Position numbers and translations under genes: made by a program
Part shown: piece by piece, positions 36,003 through 49,836 of the stretch
How the letters are laid out: each line of letters opens with the position of its first letter
Position numbering within the stretch: the stretch's first letter is position 1
Source of the DNA: Dryococelus australis
Lineage: Eukaryota > Arthropoda > Insecta > Phasmatodea > Phasmatidae
DNA length: 64,000 nt
Assembly: GCA_029891345.1 (NCBI GenBank)
Contig: CM056994.1
Span: forward strand, 225,424,991-225,488,990
Direction: 5' to 3'
Notes under the pieces: generated by a model
Told to the model about the DNA's origin: nothing
Databases searched by the model: none
Seen by the model: the letters and a program-made list of their open reading frames with translations, nothing else

Positions 36003-36341
36003 AGAAGTTAAATCGGAGCCACGGAACTTTATTTTGGATGCCATTTAAATTGAACATCTTCACCTGAATCCTGGCTCCGAAGGCTGATGACTGTAGACGT
36101 ATTATGGCGGTCGGCACACTCCTACCTCCTGTCATCTTCATCTCAGCGACCAAGTACAAAAGACCATGTCCGCTGTGCTTCCAGCCTTAATATTGGGCGT
36201 ATGTAGACTAACAAACTCCAAGGCCTTCCGCCCTGTTGGAGGGAGTTCCTTGTGTTGTTGTTCGGGCACTCGGCTCATGTCCTAATTACTGGTGTTATGT
36301 TTGTGAGAATGTGATCTCGTGATCGCAAGCTCATAACAATG
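36003..36341 (+). repeat. 340-bp dispersed repeat, copy 2
   Basis: Homologous to 28750-29092 (see that entry). The copy includes a small insertion near 36245 (GTTGTTGTTC) and ends CATAACAATGTGG. Confidence 0.8.
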
Positions 36342-38996
36342 TGGTTACCGCTATCAAAGTTGTTTGTCTCTTTATTACATGTGTAAATTGTGATGTTGCT
36401 GTCATTGTCTGACCAAAAGACAAATTGAGCTTCAACTCGATGCGTTCAGTGGGTTGGTTATGGAGCTAGCTCATTTTTCATGTGCACTTTTATGTACCCT
36501 TTTATGTACCTGCAGTTTGACTATAGATTCTTGTTAAAGGTCCTTTGGGTATATAAAATCCTCTGGTGCCCTGATCTGAAGGTTGATCCTTTATCTACCG
36601 TATTGGATTCAATATGGTGAACTATGGTTTTCTTTAATTACTTGCATCTCAGCTGTTTATTATATGATCTTTATTATCTTTTTTTTAAGAGTGTGTATCA
36701 CATGCCAGTCAAATCAGTGATGCTGTCTGTCAAGACTCGGGAAAATTATGTAGACATTATTGCGTATGGATAATTTCAGATTGAACAGTAAAGCAGGTAA
36801 AGTGTTTATGAAAAGTCCTAGTACTCAACATTGTTGGAAAATTAATGGATAATTGTATGAAAATTGCATTAAAATGCCATTTTTCTGACCATTTTGAAAT
36901 GGCTTTAAAGATAAGCACTGTGCACAAATTTTGATTATGTCCTAATAGGATCAACCTTCCATTATTAACAAGAAACTTTGTCATCTTGTTCTCCATTGTC
37001 ACTGTGGAAAATTTAGAGAAAGAGGGAATGTACATACTTCTAGCATATTGGAGGTGCACAGAAATGCTTTAAGCTGATGACTCGAAACAACTTACCGTTT
37101 GGTATCTTAAACTGCCTGCTGATTATGAACTCCTATTGATGACTGTGATATGCACCGAGTGCTAACTAAACATGTACCGTAGAAGTAGTGAGTACAAACC
37201 GACTTGCATTACGTGTTTCATTATATTTCTGTAGAGCTTCTGCCGTAACAAATTTCTATGGTGACAAATGTAGGAAACACAAGGGTCATAAGTCTGCAAA
37301 TAATTTATGTGATGATAAAGTGATAAATATTGAACTTCTCTTAATAACTAACAGTGCATATTTAAGTATTCACACTTTTTAGTATGTTAGCATGTTTATA
37401 ACTTTGCATGAATATTGATCATGTGAGATATTTGAAGTTTAAAGTAATTTTTTGTCTTTTAGTAGCAACCTTGAGGAAACGTGATTGTTGCCATCAAATA
37501 CGCCAACTGCATTTTATTCCATGTGCAACACTTTATACGTCTATTTAACTTTTGTCTATGAATCTACTCCAAACAAAGATATCTGCAGTTTATGTAAATG
37601 TGTGTACGTTCTATTTGTTTGTGTTGAGCGTTACAATTCACCTAAATGTATCTTTCGAAATACATATCCCCCCATTGGGGAAACAAAGTTATGATGAAAG
37701 GTTAAAAAATAATTTGTAACACAGTATATTGTTCACTTTAATTACAGACATAATACGTGACGTAAATGTCCAATATTTTTAATACGCCTTACAGTATGAT
37801 GCATATAGTGTATTTATTATAATGTGCTCTATGTGTACTTGACTATTATGTTGTACATTATTTAATTGTAATAGAAGGAATGTAGGTAATCATGTCATTT
37901 AAATTACGATACCAAAACCTCAGTAGTATTTTTGCCACGTATTATGAGTCCCATAACAGTGTAGTGGTTCCAAAAGACGACAAATTACAGTTTATTAATT
38001 TTACATTCTGGACATAATAACCTATAAAACTCACATCACAGACATGCATTATGTACCAATATACAAGAGGCACCTATAAAGACTATTGTAACTAATTTAT
38101 TGTGGATAATCCAAAGAGTTTCACATATTACTAGAACATACTACGTTTATATCGTAGTCAATTAGCATAAAGTTAATTATGTGCAGTGTTTACTTTCAGC
38201 TCACCATGGACATCATTACTTGTGGGAATAATGCACTACAGTTGCGATGTTGGCCATACAAAATGTAGGTTGTTACTCAATGCCTTGCGATTACCACTGC
38301 TATGTCATCATCAAAATCCAACCTTTGCAGTACAGTAACGAAACACAAGATGTTCATGCTCAACTTGATTTGCAGTGCGCTACATATAGACAAAATTGCT
38401 TCTCAGCAAACCTAATCTTATGGTATGTGATGTTCGTAATCAACCCACTGAAGTGCTAAACTGATATTATTCTCCCCTTTTTACTCCCATTTATGCCATG
38501 AGCACACACACACAAACACAGATGTTATAGAGCATCTGAGTTAAGCCCGCTGTGATGCATGCTCTTAAATTGAAATATTTCATATCTTACTTTAATTTTT
38601 GTTACTACAGTTTTGTTGGAAAACTTTATAGTTTTCGTAAAAAAAATCAGAAAAACCAAATTTTTGGCAACTTTTCTGTGAGTTTTTCCTTAGTAACTTG
38701 TTTGTGAAGTAACATATCAATGTTTATAATGACACGCCCTCTACCCCATCAGCATATGGCAGAAAGGTGATCATTTTATGTTGGTCTGCATCATGTCTCA
38801 CAAAGGTGACCTGAGATGTTTTCTCAAACCTTTCAAACGTTATTTGTGTGGTTACAACTGGAACCATTTTATGGGAAATTGAAAAAATTCCATTATTAAA
38901 ATATTTGAAATCCTTTTCTTGAATCCTTTTATATAACTACATTTATACCAAGTGTTTAATACAATATTTTATAATCTTTTACAAAAAAAAACCATT

Positions 38997-39038
<42 letters not shown>

Positions 39039-40261
39039 TAAAATATTTAGCTAAAGAACTTTCAAAATTAATACAAAAAATATTTATAATGATTTCTATT
39101 ATCTTGCAGCAATACATTACTTTATTATGATTTCAAAGTATCATGCCGTAAGTTATTTTTTCTTTTTTCACAAAACTTCAATTAAAAAACATTTGAAAAC
39201 ATTCTGGCCAAAGCCTAATACTTAAAAATTTTCTACCTTTCCTTTACATTTACAAATATGTATTTAAAAACACCCAAATATTAAAATACCTATCTCCATG
39301 ATGAACACTTTCAGAGTCAGAACCAAGCACACCGGTTCCAAGAATGCATGTCTATTTATTTGAAAACCCTTTTCTCACCCCTTGTTTCTACTTCACATTT
39401 GATAATTTGGCAATGGGGTGTTCAGCATTTAATTCAGTACATTTAATTTCAACCAATAGGAAAAATATATTTAAAATAAGGTATTTGGACCTTTCAGCGT
39501 GACAAATTTCTTTTTTATTCAAATACTTATTGAAGATATAAAGTTGTGGAGAATATGCAGCTCGTTTGTTTGAAGTTGCGAGAACCTTTTCCTCAGGTGT
39601 ACAAACTGTTTCGTTCTGGTGGATATGTTGTCATAACCCCTAGTAGACATCTCACCATTGTACTAGTGAATCAAGATTTTGAGCAGAATTACAACAAGCC
39701 TGCTAAAAGTTAAGGGGGAATAATTTGTATCACTAGAAGAAAGGAGGTAGTTGTCCACTACAATCTCATAAAGTATGAGAAAATTGCAAATATTGTATAT
39801 TCTAAAACAGACATGTTAGGCAACATTTCTATAATGAGACTTCATTCTCTCATTAGATAACACTATTTAATAGTGACTATTATTCATTCAAAGCATGTCT
39901 CATTATTTAAGTGGAACTGCACTGTGTCAAAATCATTTTATGAATGAAATTTTAACTGTACAACTTCCAACAATTATACTTATTTCTCATACACAAGCAT
40001 GCGGACCTTTGACAATAGAAGCAAGAGAAAGCAGCTAGAGAAGGGAGAGAAAGCAGAAACAGGGTATCTGTTGCTATCTGGTAGTAACCAAGTGAATTAT
40101 TGTGGAAACATTCAAAAAAAATATTGAGCTGTACTCTGAATCTGCATGCATTCCCTGATATTGAGAAACATATTTATAATTAAAAATGGTTAAAAATTAT
40201 AATATGCCATATTTTGGAGGTGGAATACTTGAAACAATTAAATAGAATAAATTAAACAGCC
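36342..40261. other. AT-rich intronic DNA
   Basis: No gene was found in 3.9 kb. It contains a (TA)n microsatellite at 38999-39036. Short frames (36757-37059 minus, 37485-37694, 38247-38459) have no motifs. Confidence 0.45.
38999..39036. repeat. (TA)n microsatellite
   Basis: An uninterrupted alternating TA tract of about 36 bases inside an AT-rich stretch. Confidence 0.95.
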
Positions 40262-40386
40262 ATTTGTTGCAAATTTGGAAAAAACAGGACATTTACCATC
40301 CTGTTAAAATTTGTCAGGACACCGGGACAGATCATGATAAAATGGACAGTCCCGTTAAAAAATGGGACATCTGCTCACCCTATCTT
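40262..40386. mobile_element. Short element with GGACAGTCCCGTT / GGGACATCTGCTCACCCTA motifs
   Basis: The right end, reverse-complemented, reads TAGGGTGAGCAGATGTCCC, followed by AACGGGACTGTCC. This matches my recollection of a small transposon type with TAGGGTGA..AG..GTCCC termini found in many animal genomes. CAGGACATTTACCATCCTGTT at the left is a partly inverted counterpart. Exact limits and family are not established. Confidence 0.35.
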
Positions 40387-40692
40387 AAACTACAGTCATT
40401 TGTTAATATTTTGATAATATACCATCTAGTGTAATGAGGACAATTTTTTTCATGATAAAAATATATTCACATGTTCCATACATGCTTTGTTTTATAAAGG
40501 GTATGGTGACGAAATTACATTTATTGGTAACGGAATTACATGTAACAAAAATCATTTTAAACTCAATGACCAAATAATAATTTATGACTTATTTTAATGA
40601 AAATGACAGTAATACTTAGAAAGATTGATATGTAATAACCTCGTATTTTATGTTGTAATTATCTAAACACACAATGAAACACAAAACTTCTC

Positions 40693-40792
40693 CCCATCAG
40701 TCAAGAAACACATTACATCTTCCCATCAATCAAGAAACACATTACATCTTCCCATCAGTCAAGAAACTCAAAACTTTTCCCCATCGGTCAAT
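40693..40792. repeat. 29-bp tandem repeat, about 3.5 units
   Basis: Units start CCCATCAGTCAAGAAACACA at 40693, 40722 and 40751, with a partial unit at 40780. The period is exactly 29 bp; the third unit is diverged. Confidence 0.9.
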
Positions 40793-40839
40793 GCCAGGCT
40801 CGGGTAGAATTTTAACTTTGTCAAAAGTAGGCTCTACAA

Positions 40840-41110
40840 AAGGGGGCGGCAAGGGGGCGCATTGCTCAGGGGCCTGGGTCCCTGGAGGGCCCGGGTCGGG
40901 CCTGACTTGTAAATGTTTATTTATAAAACAAAGTATTACGTTAAAATCTAATTTTAACACTCAAAACGTAACTGTTTTTGCATGGATCATGACTATGTAT
41001 GTTGTTGTAAATGGTTGATTTTGTAAGGGGTGGTCATAAAAAGGAGGGGGGGGGGTGACAGCACGCATTGCTCAGGGGCCCGGAATTTCTCTTGGTGGGC
41101 CAGATCAAAG
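40840..41110. mobile_element. Two similar GC-rich transposon-end-like segments
   Basis: GCGCATTGCTCAGGGGCC at 40857 and GCACGCATTGCTCAGGGGCC at 41061 share GCATTGCTCAGGGGCC in the same orientation about 200 bp apart. Each is preceded by a purine-rich GGGGG tract and followed by GGGCC(C/A). The CAGGGGC core is hAT-terminus-like. They look like fragments of a repeated element. No coding content. Confidence 0.3.
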
Positions 41111-44100
41111 ACCCAATATCTTCATCCATCACATCAGGTTTCACATATTCATTGACCTTCTCTCCTGACAAATATGAGATGTAGTAATGCATACTTTGGA
41201 AACAATTTTCCTCGCATAAAATAGTTGCTGTCTTTTTCCTTGGTATTGCACTAACACCCATGACATTCTTCTACAGCCAGGATCAGATGTTCTAGGTTCT
41301 CTATTGTTAATATGTTGATGTCCTGAAAGCTAATTGCAAGAACCAACTTCAACAGCAATGGTTGTTAGTCCATTTTTGGTGGGAAGAAGATTCTGTTTGT
41401 AAGTGACATTTGATGTGGAAAACATTGATATTTCATATTCGTTTTTGACAGTAACACTGTGAATCTGGTGACGTCTATGTATTCCTTGTTAAGGTTTGTC
41501 ATTGCTTTATTTAGAAGAGGTACATATTTTTCCACATCTTATTTTGGACACTTGACAGTTGTGATCCTACCCCCTAATGATGATGTCATAGTTACAAAGT
41601 CAGAAGCAGAGTTCACCTTTGCGATGTTGGTAATAACTTCTTAACTGATCACCTTCTGTAGCCATTTAAACCAGACCTTTCAACTCCTCCATCTCTCTCG
41701 TTACTTTTACGGCCGCAAATATTTATTTAAAACCTGCTGTGTTCTACACAATACTAGCAAATTATGAGCAACAAGGTCTCATACATATGTGAATTCTGAT
41801 ATCTCCAGTCATTATCCTATCAAATCAGTAAAGAGGGTCACAATCTGACTGTGCTAAAGTAATGTGGGCAGCAGAGAAGTATTTGCATGTTTTGATGTTG
41901 TAAAGTGTGAGGTAATCTCCCACAACAGTAATTTTGGCAATTGAGTGTTACTGAAACCATATCTACAGGGATGTAAGATGTATATTATGTTGTGCTCATG
42001 TCAATGGGAGGCTCTGAAATGCTCTTCTTAAGAGAGTAATGGATACGCAAGAGTACACAGCTTGGGCTGGGTCAGTCATGTATGACTAGACTGCAGGGGA
42101 GGTGGTTCAGTATTTTAGTAATTCTTTGGCAAGATGCAAATTTAGTTACCAATCATTCTCCTTTTCATTTAAATATGGTGTCACATTCCACAAGTTAAAT
42201 TATCTTGAACTCTGTCCATTATACTACAATCACAATTAATAAGGCAATCATGGTTGCAGTACTTGGCCAAATCCACATTCTGTACAAACGAGTTTCCTGT
42301 ACAATATTATAATATTATCCTTATTATATTTAACCTGATCCAATAGATGATGACTCAAGGGCTGTAACAGACCCAACAAATGAATGCAAAAACTACAGAA
42401 TTGTGATGCATCTCTGTTATCTTCGACTACAAGAGCTCAAATAAAATGCAATTGGTCATGTAATATTTGCTATAACAAAAAAATGGGGACTGTATATATG
42501 TCACACAGAATAGTTTTATATATAAATAATTAATTGCCAAAATAATTGGTTGCTTGAAAGTAGTCCACAAAATGGGTGCTCTCCTGAAGGGAAGTCTGCA
42601 CATATTCCATTGAGTTGCCGTGAACTTCATATCTGAAGATTGACTTGTGGGTATGGGGAAGCTGAAGGGGATTATTAATTGTTTTTACTGAAGAAAGTCT
42701 ACATTCTTAACAATGATTTCTCAAGTACAATTTACTTGAACAAAAGCAAATACAATTAATCTTATACGCTGATGTATTAGTTTTACAATTAATTACTTTC
42801 TTTCTCACTTGACTGAAATAACTTTCAAAATGATCATCACTTTACTCTGCATGGATCCAAATAAAATCCATTACCATCTCTAATAATATTTCTAATATCA
42901 CAATTAATAAAGCTGAATACTTCGTATCTCCGTTCTATAATCATGATGCCTACCTCACTGAATTTATTTATTTTAAAATGATGCATTATATTGATGACTA
43001 CACAAAACTATTATAATAATTATAATTGCACCTTTGGCAGGGCCCAAAGGGACACTGTCAAACTATCGTTACATTATTGAACTTTCATCATGAGCTCCAC
43101 CTAGGCTGAAGAATCTCTCAATCTTGTGTCATTGAATGCTGGTTTTGCATAGACCTCTAGCAGTGCAAGGTTATTCAGCAGCAACATCCACTGTGCATCA
43201 CCTGGCCACACCCTGCAGGTGATGCCTTAATGGCTGGAGGTCATGAAGGGCAGAAACATGTGGCCATCATATGTACTCGTAACCCTGATTAATCATAACT
43301 GTTGCCTAATGTAAGAGCTTTCTTACTGACTTCATTCACTAGTAAGCTATAGAAATATCATCTATTATGGTTTTAAAATAATATAAATACATTTTTATTT
43401 AACACCAATAAAATAATTTTTATCATAAAATAACACTGCATTGATTTCATTCATGGATTAAAATTATGGTGGCGGGCATCTGCATGACAGTAAGGCAATA
43501 TTTCATAATTACTTAAGTTATAAATAAAATAATAACATGTTATACAATAAATTCTTAATTCTCGTTACATGTATAAAACATAAGGAAGAATTTTTTAGTT
43601 ACTAAACAATTTACTCCAATTTTTAATTATATACAAATGCTTTACACAAGAGAATTGTCCATACAAATTAAGTGAGGCCAGACATCAAGAGTTCTAGTTT
43701 CAATTCTAATAGAGGGCAGGGAGGCCGATTTCTCACAACCAGGAGTCTCTTTTCCCTCCCAGTAGATAAACTTAGCATGTGTGATTAGTTAGACTAATAT
43801 AAGAAATTTACTTATCTAAATGTATATATTTTTTTCTGTTCTTGTTAGTATTATGTCTTAGAGATAAAATTAAGCATGGATTGTTTGATGCTAGAGCGGC
43901 TGCACACTCAAGTATACTGGAAAGAACTGGGTTCTTGCCCAATTGGGACGTGCAATGAAAAAGATTGAGATCCTGTAAGTGATGCTTTAAACAATGTTTG
44001 GCTGTTAAATCATGTACTTAAGTTATTTAAATACAGGTTAAGGTGTATAATGTGTCTACATTGTAATTTGGTTGTCTCTTGAGGATAACTGGGTTAATTA

Positions 44101-47047
44101 AAAAAATTTGGCACAGTACGTACGTAATGAGGAAGAATATTTTAAAAATGTTTCTTGACTTTGTGGATTAGTGCAGACAGAATTATCTATATAATAAAGA
44201 TGTTTTAAGTGCAATATTTTAGAACAGAGTATTACAGTTTAAATCAACAGTAGTGTGTACATTTTAAAAGACAAAATATGGTTTACAGTAAGGCTTGTTT
44301 AAAGAAACACATTCTATGTTAAAGGAATAAAGTATTGCGTTCTGTGTAATTATTGCCAAATCTAGTACATCACTGCATTGTAATGGTGAGGTATAGGAAC
44401 ATGGGGAGTGAACCCACAGTTTGGAGTCTGCCTCGGGCTGATGGAAGCTACCCTGGACATGGGAGATGTGGAGATGTGGTGGGGCAGACCAGTTTCAGGA
44501 AAGTGAGGGATGGTATGTAATTGTCAACTTTTAGCCAGAGATGTGTGATGTTACGTGCAAACATTGGTTCCGTGTTTATACAGAATGAAGTCGTCAGACA
44601 GTGATGCAGGAAATGAATATTTATCATCACCACAGTGTACAAACTATATTATGTTAAATTTTTAAGCCAAGTGGGCAGTTTTTTATTCTATTATTGGTGA
44701 GACTGTGTGTTATGAAATTTTTGTATGAATTAAAATAGCAATATGTAATCCAAGCCAGACCACCATAATATTAATTTTCAGGTTAATTTTTTTTTTAAAT
44801 TATGGTAATGGTAACTCCAAACGTCCTGCACTTGCGTGCTGGGGTAGGGTGGTGATTGATGGAGAGTGAGGTAGTTTGGTTCAGTATGGAAGAGTGGAAC
44901 TCGGAACTTGACAGAGGGTTGTTGCCCTTTGAAGTAGGGCTGGAGGGGGTTGTGATCAGGTTGGTCACAATGGGTCCTGTGGTTGACAACAACTCTCCTT
45001 GCCTCATCAGCTCACATAAGGAGTACTGTGAGGGAGCGGGTAATGACCAGGAACAGTGCCTGGGTCTGTGGCTTGCCAAGCTGCAAGCTGACAGGGTGTT
45101 TACTGCAGTGGTTGGTAGGCTGCAAGTTTGTGCCCCTAGAGTGGCTCAGAGGAGTGGCAGGAATGTGAAGGTTGTTGATCCTGTCCGTGGGAGGGAACAG
45201 GTAGGGAGTTCCCTGGCAATGGTGGATTTTCTATAAGAGAGTGACAGAGAGGCTGGCCCGGTTGCTGCAGACTTCGGTTGTGGGAGAGAGGCAGATGAGC
45301 TGGGTTTCTCCTAGCCGTGTGGGTACTCTCCTATTCACCCCTTTCCACCTTGGTATAGGGTATATAAGATGGAATGACCATAAGTGGAGTTAGTCATTCT
45401 TGTGTTGGAATTCTGATGATTTGGATGAGGCAGCAGTGGCACTAGTAGTACAATCAAGTTAATCTTGTACCATGATCTCTTTTGAGTTGGAGCAGATATT
45501 ATGTAAAGGGATTAGTGCCATCACGTCTATTATGGTGCATACATGGATAAGATTAGAGGAGATGGGAGGCGGTCTTCCGTGGATAAAGTTAGTGTTAGCT
45601 TGGTTTCTTGGCTGGGAGGGCTGTTTTCAAACATTAAAGGGGGACTGTCTGGGCAATACCGTTATTTATTTTTTTTTTGCCACTTCCCGCCCTCCCTTCC
45701 AGTGGTGTGCTATAGCCAGCTCACTATGACCATCTGGGGTAACATGGTTGACAAACATTTCATAACTAACTGTGCTGTGCCCAGCCTCTGTGTTATATGA
45801 CGTTTGGTTATGAGTACTTATCAACCAAAAATGAAGGGGCAGACTTGTCGCAAGTTTTCATTTGCTGGGCTTAAGAATTATCATGTGAATCATAAATCCA
45901 GAAGACATAGTTCCATGTGCGAGAACTTTGGTTATTGCATATATCTTAATTGACAATAATTTTTTAATTGTTATCCGATCTTTATTTGAAAGACAATCTT
46001 AAAGAGTTGAATCTTTTACAAAATAAAAAAAAGACTTAAAGCTATGGTTACACATTCTCAAAACATGCATGAACGGAAAATTGTGACCAAGTTACACCAG
46101 ATATGTTAAATAAACATGTTTTTTCACCTCCTTTACACAAACAACCAAAGGAAATACAAGGTTTGCAAAAACAATTTCCACAAATTTTTTTTCTCTTTGT
46201 ACTTAGTCCATTGTATTGGTTTCAGATATTGGCAGTATCAGCAAGGAATTATTGATTTGTACTGGTATTGGTAAAAATCTGTATTGCCTTAGCACTACTT
46301 AATTCCATTCTGGGTTGTTTGAAACTTCATAGTGATTTTCATTGTACAATTCTCAAGTAAAAGCATTTTTAAAATGAAATATTCCATTCGGAGTAAAGTC
46401 ATTGGCTGTTAGCCTGGTGAAATAACATTTTTAAACATACTTATCCAATAATAATTTCTGAGTAATGGCAGAAAATATACATGTACTAATTCATTGAGAG
46501 TATTAGAGAATATTGAAAATAGTGGTGCACTTTACATTAATAACATTCAGTTAATTACAATAACAGGCACATTTGTTTCTTCATTGTAATTTTTTTTATT
46601 ACGAGATTTGCATTTCCACTTTACTTGTATGATAGATACCTAATCCCCCTTAAAACTCAAGTCGCAAGCAGGCGAGCACTTAGTAAAAAAAATAATTACT
46701 TCTGCACTCTAACATCCATCAATGAAATGCCAACAACTGAAGGTCAGTTAGAAGTTGATAAAATAGTGAATCACTGAAATGAACTGGAAAGCAGTGCTGG
46801 GGTTATTCATTAAACACTTTTCTGTAGGTACTACTTAGGTGCATTTTTCTCATACACTCAATATTATGTACTTAATACATATCATGAAGAGTATTTTTAT
46901 GTATCAGTGTAAACAAATTAAATAAACTTAGTTTATAGTTTTAAAATATAGAGGCGGTTGGGATTGAACCACTGCAAACGGTGTATTTTTTCACCCACTT
47001 GCAGGTTCATCACTCACTATGTATTGCTCTGTTTCAACATAACATTC
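41111..47047. other. Intronic DNA, mostly featureless
   Basis: No host gene was recognised. The block 44790-45800 stands out as GC-richer: it has a 126-codon + frame (44856-45236) with no known motif and TATATAAG at 45361, and may be an unrecognised LTR-type repeat. Around 46951-46965 is a string resembling an inverted pol III B box (GGGATTGAACC). The rest is AT-rich without signals. Confidence 0.4.
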
Positions 47048-47945
47048 ATTATTTATTTATTTATTCTTTTATTAACAGGCTTTATGTGCCATCAAATAGT
47101 ACAGAAACGACCTATGACAGGACAAAATAACGAAAAATAGACATAACACATAAGACAATAACAGACATTAAGCACAGGATGACCACAAACAATGAAGACA
47201 AACGTAACATAGAAAGACACAAAAATGGAAAAATGGTAAGTAAATCAAAAAATAACAATAAATTCAGATAGAATATTCAGGAGATTATATACAAATTACT
47301 TTACAACATAGTCTAAGGAAAACAACTGTTTACTAAAGCAAAATTACTAACTATTGTAATGTTTAAATAGATCCAGATAGGTGAGTTTCGTACCTGAAAA
47401 AGGATCAGATTTAGAAAAATTTTTTTTGGCATTAGGAACACATCTAACTAAATCTTTTTTTTTTTTTTTTTTTTTTTTTAATTAAAGCAGAAAAGGTAGA
47501 TGGAGTTCTATGAATAAACATTTGAATTTTTAGTCCTTCTTTTTTTGTAACTACTATACAAGATATATATGCTAAAAATGCATTGATTAAAAACAATGTG
47601 TTGTTAATTTCATGACATTCTTTTAATGTTTGGGTATTAAAACTAACTAATCCATTATTGTAATTAAGTCCTACACTAGTTGAAAATCTATTAAAAATCA
47701 ATTTGAATACTTTTTTTTTTTGTATATTTTCTAATCTATTTGCAGTATGTCAGTGTGATATAATATTTCCATATTACTGAACAGTAATCTAATTGGGATC
47801 TAATTAGTGAATAATAGAGAGACAATAGTGAATCAAAAGCAGTAGCAGAGAAAATTATGCATTTTATTAAACCTAGAGTACGATTTGTGTTGTTAACTAA
47901 ACTCTCTACATCTATGTGAAAGAATAATTTAGAGTCAAGGATAAT

Positions 47946-48860
47946 TCAGAGATCTCTTATATGTTCTACTCTATTAATTAGCACATTTTTATCATGGTAT
48001 TTATAATAAATATGATTGGTTTTTCTTGTAAATGACATGCATATTGTCTTCTCTGTGTTGAGTCCCATTGAATTTACTAAACACCAATCATGAATTGCTA
48101 CAATATCAGTTTGTAATAACGTACAGTCTCCACCATCTTTAACATTTCTATAAATCTTTAGATTGTTGGCGTAAAGAAGTGCCTGCGAGTGCCTTATTAT
48201 GCCGACAATATCATTTATAAAAATATTAAAGAGTAGCGGAGCCAAAGTACTTTCTTGTGGAGCTCTGGAAGAAACATTGTGAGATTTCGAAAAAGAATTT
48301 TCAATTTTTACCTTGAAAATTTCTTTCGGTAAAGTAATTAGCAAACCATTTAATAAATAAAAAATCAAGCCCAATTGTATGTAACTTATTCAAAATTATT
48401 TGATGTTGGCATGTATCAAATCAAATGCCTTCTGTAGATAAAAAAATATAACATCCACTTGTTTTTGTGTAGTTACTTCAAGGTATAAATCGTCAACTAG
48501 GATGAACATATTTGTTTTTGTGGTTTTCCCTGTTTGAAAACCATGTTGGGACTCGCATATTAAATTTTTTGTAACAAAAGATAAGTGTTTGAAAATTACT
48601 TGTTCGAAAACTTTAGAAAAACTACTTAATGAGATTGGTCTATAGTTACTAACTTCATGTTTATTTCCTTTTTTAAAAATGGGAACTACTATTGCTTGCT
48701 TCCAAATATGAGGAAAAATACCACAAGTAAGACTATAATTATATATGTGAGTTAAAATAGGGGTCAAGATGTTGGCGCAACCTTTAATGATAAAAATAGG
48801 GATTTCATCGCAACCAGTTGCCTTACTGCTTTTAAGCTGTTTGATACCCCAGAAAACCAA
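47946..48860 (-). pseudogene. LINE reverse transcriptase lacking catalytic aspartates
   Basis: The first frame (48860-48396) has LKSSKATGCDEIP, IVVPIFKKGNKHEVSNYRPI and the SQHGFQTGKTT block. The second (48374-47946) has VSSRAPQESTLAPLLFNIFI, LLYANNLKIYRN and DWCLVNSMGLNTEKT. The order is that of a jockey-like RT. Motif A reads FFYLQKAFD where LDFSKAFD is usual, so the first catalytic Asp is Tyr. The YADD box reads YANN, so both Asp are Asn. The usual GVPQGS reads RAPQES. A frameshift near 48385 splits the domain. Confidence 0.85.
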
Positions 48861-49191
48861 ACCTTGTGTGATGCTAGGAAGAGATATATCTACATTATTA
48901 ATAGAATTATGAGGCTTTTAATTGACACAGGAGGTGGATTATGTGTAACTTTTGGCAAAATAATTAGCAAAAATATTGGCTAGAGTGTATGGATCCTGTA
49001 CTATTGTCTTCTGAAATTAAAGTATTTTTCTCTCTGAAACCATTTTCATGATTTTTTCGTATTTCCAAAAACTGGTAGGATTGTTTTTCAAGTTATCACT
49101 GATTTCAGATTGCCAGATTTTCTTACCAATTTTTGATTTAAATTTGAACATTTTTCTAAATTCAGAGAAGCAGATATAGTTATGCTCTGAT

Positions 49192-49836
49192 TTAGTTTTT
49201 TTTAAAAAGCCTAAAGAAGTGCTTTTTCCTTTTTAACAGTTTGATCAAATCTTTAGAGAACCAGACTGGATATTTATTTTTTACATGTTTAGATTTTGGT
49301 ATGAATTGATTAATTAATACTTTTAAGTTATTTGTTAAGTAATCAACCATAACATTAACATTATCCATTTGATAGATGGGAGACCAATCAAAATGTTTAA
49401 TTGCTAAGTATAAAGACATGTAGTCTCCTTTTTGATAGTTTCTGTTAGAATTAAAATCATTAGATTGGTTTTTATAAGCAGCTACTAGACCCTGACAATA
49501 AAGTGCTGGATGATAATTATTTTCCTCAACAACTGGATGAATGGATTTTTCAACATTAATGTAAACATTGGCACAAACTTAATCTAATAATTCAGAGTAT
49601 GGTTTGGAATAATTAAACTGTTCAATGTTAAGAACAATGTTGGCATCACAATCTTTGCGAAAAATACTATAGTACTCTGGAAAGTAGTGTGAATCTCTAC
49701 TATGATTATTGAACCAGGTTTCTGTTAAACAGTTAACTGAATTTTTGGAACTAATCATATTGTTAATAAAGTTAATAGATTTAGTTCTGAGGCCTCTAAC
49801 ATTTTGATAATACAGTACAAAATTATTATTTGGCAT
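49192..49836 (-). pseudogene. LINE endonuclease domain with an internal deletion
   Basis: The start MPNNNFVLYYQNVRGLRTKS and the block NCLTETWFNNHSRDS are the first conserved parts of an apurinic-type endonuclease. After YYSIFRKDCDANI the sequence jumps directly to VLNIEQFNYSKPYSELLD, then to YHPALYCQ and HFDWSPIYQM..., segments that normally lie near the end of the domain. The YxPP and GDFN region between is missing, a loss of very roughly 90 residues. A stop follows ELLD. The part at 49419-49192 (PVWFSKDLIKLLKRKKHFFR) is the linker toward RT. Confidence 0.75.

Noticed and set aside
46951-46965. Inverted B-box-like GGGATTGAACC
   Set aside because: No A box at proper spacing and no tRNA fold.
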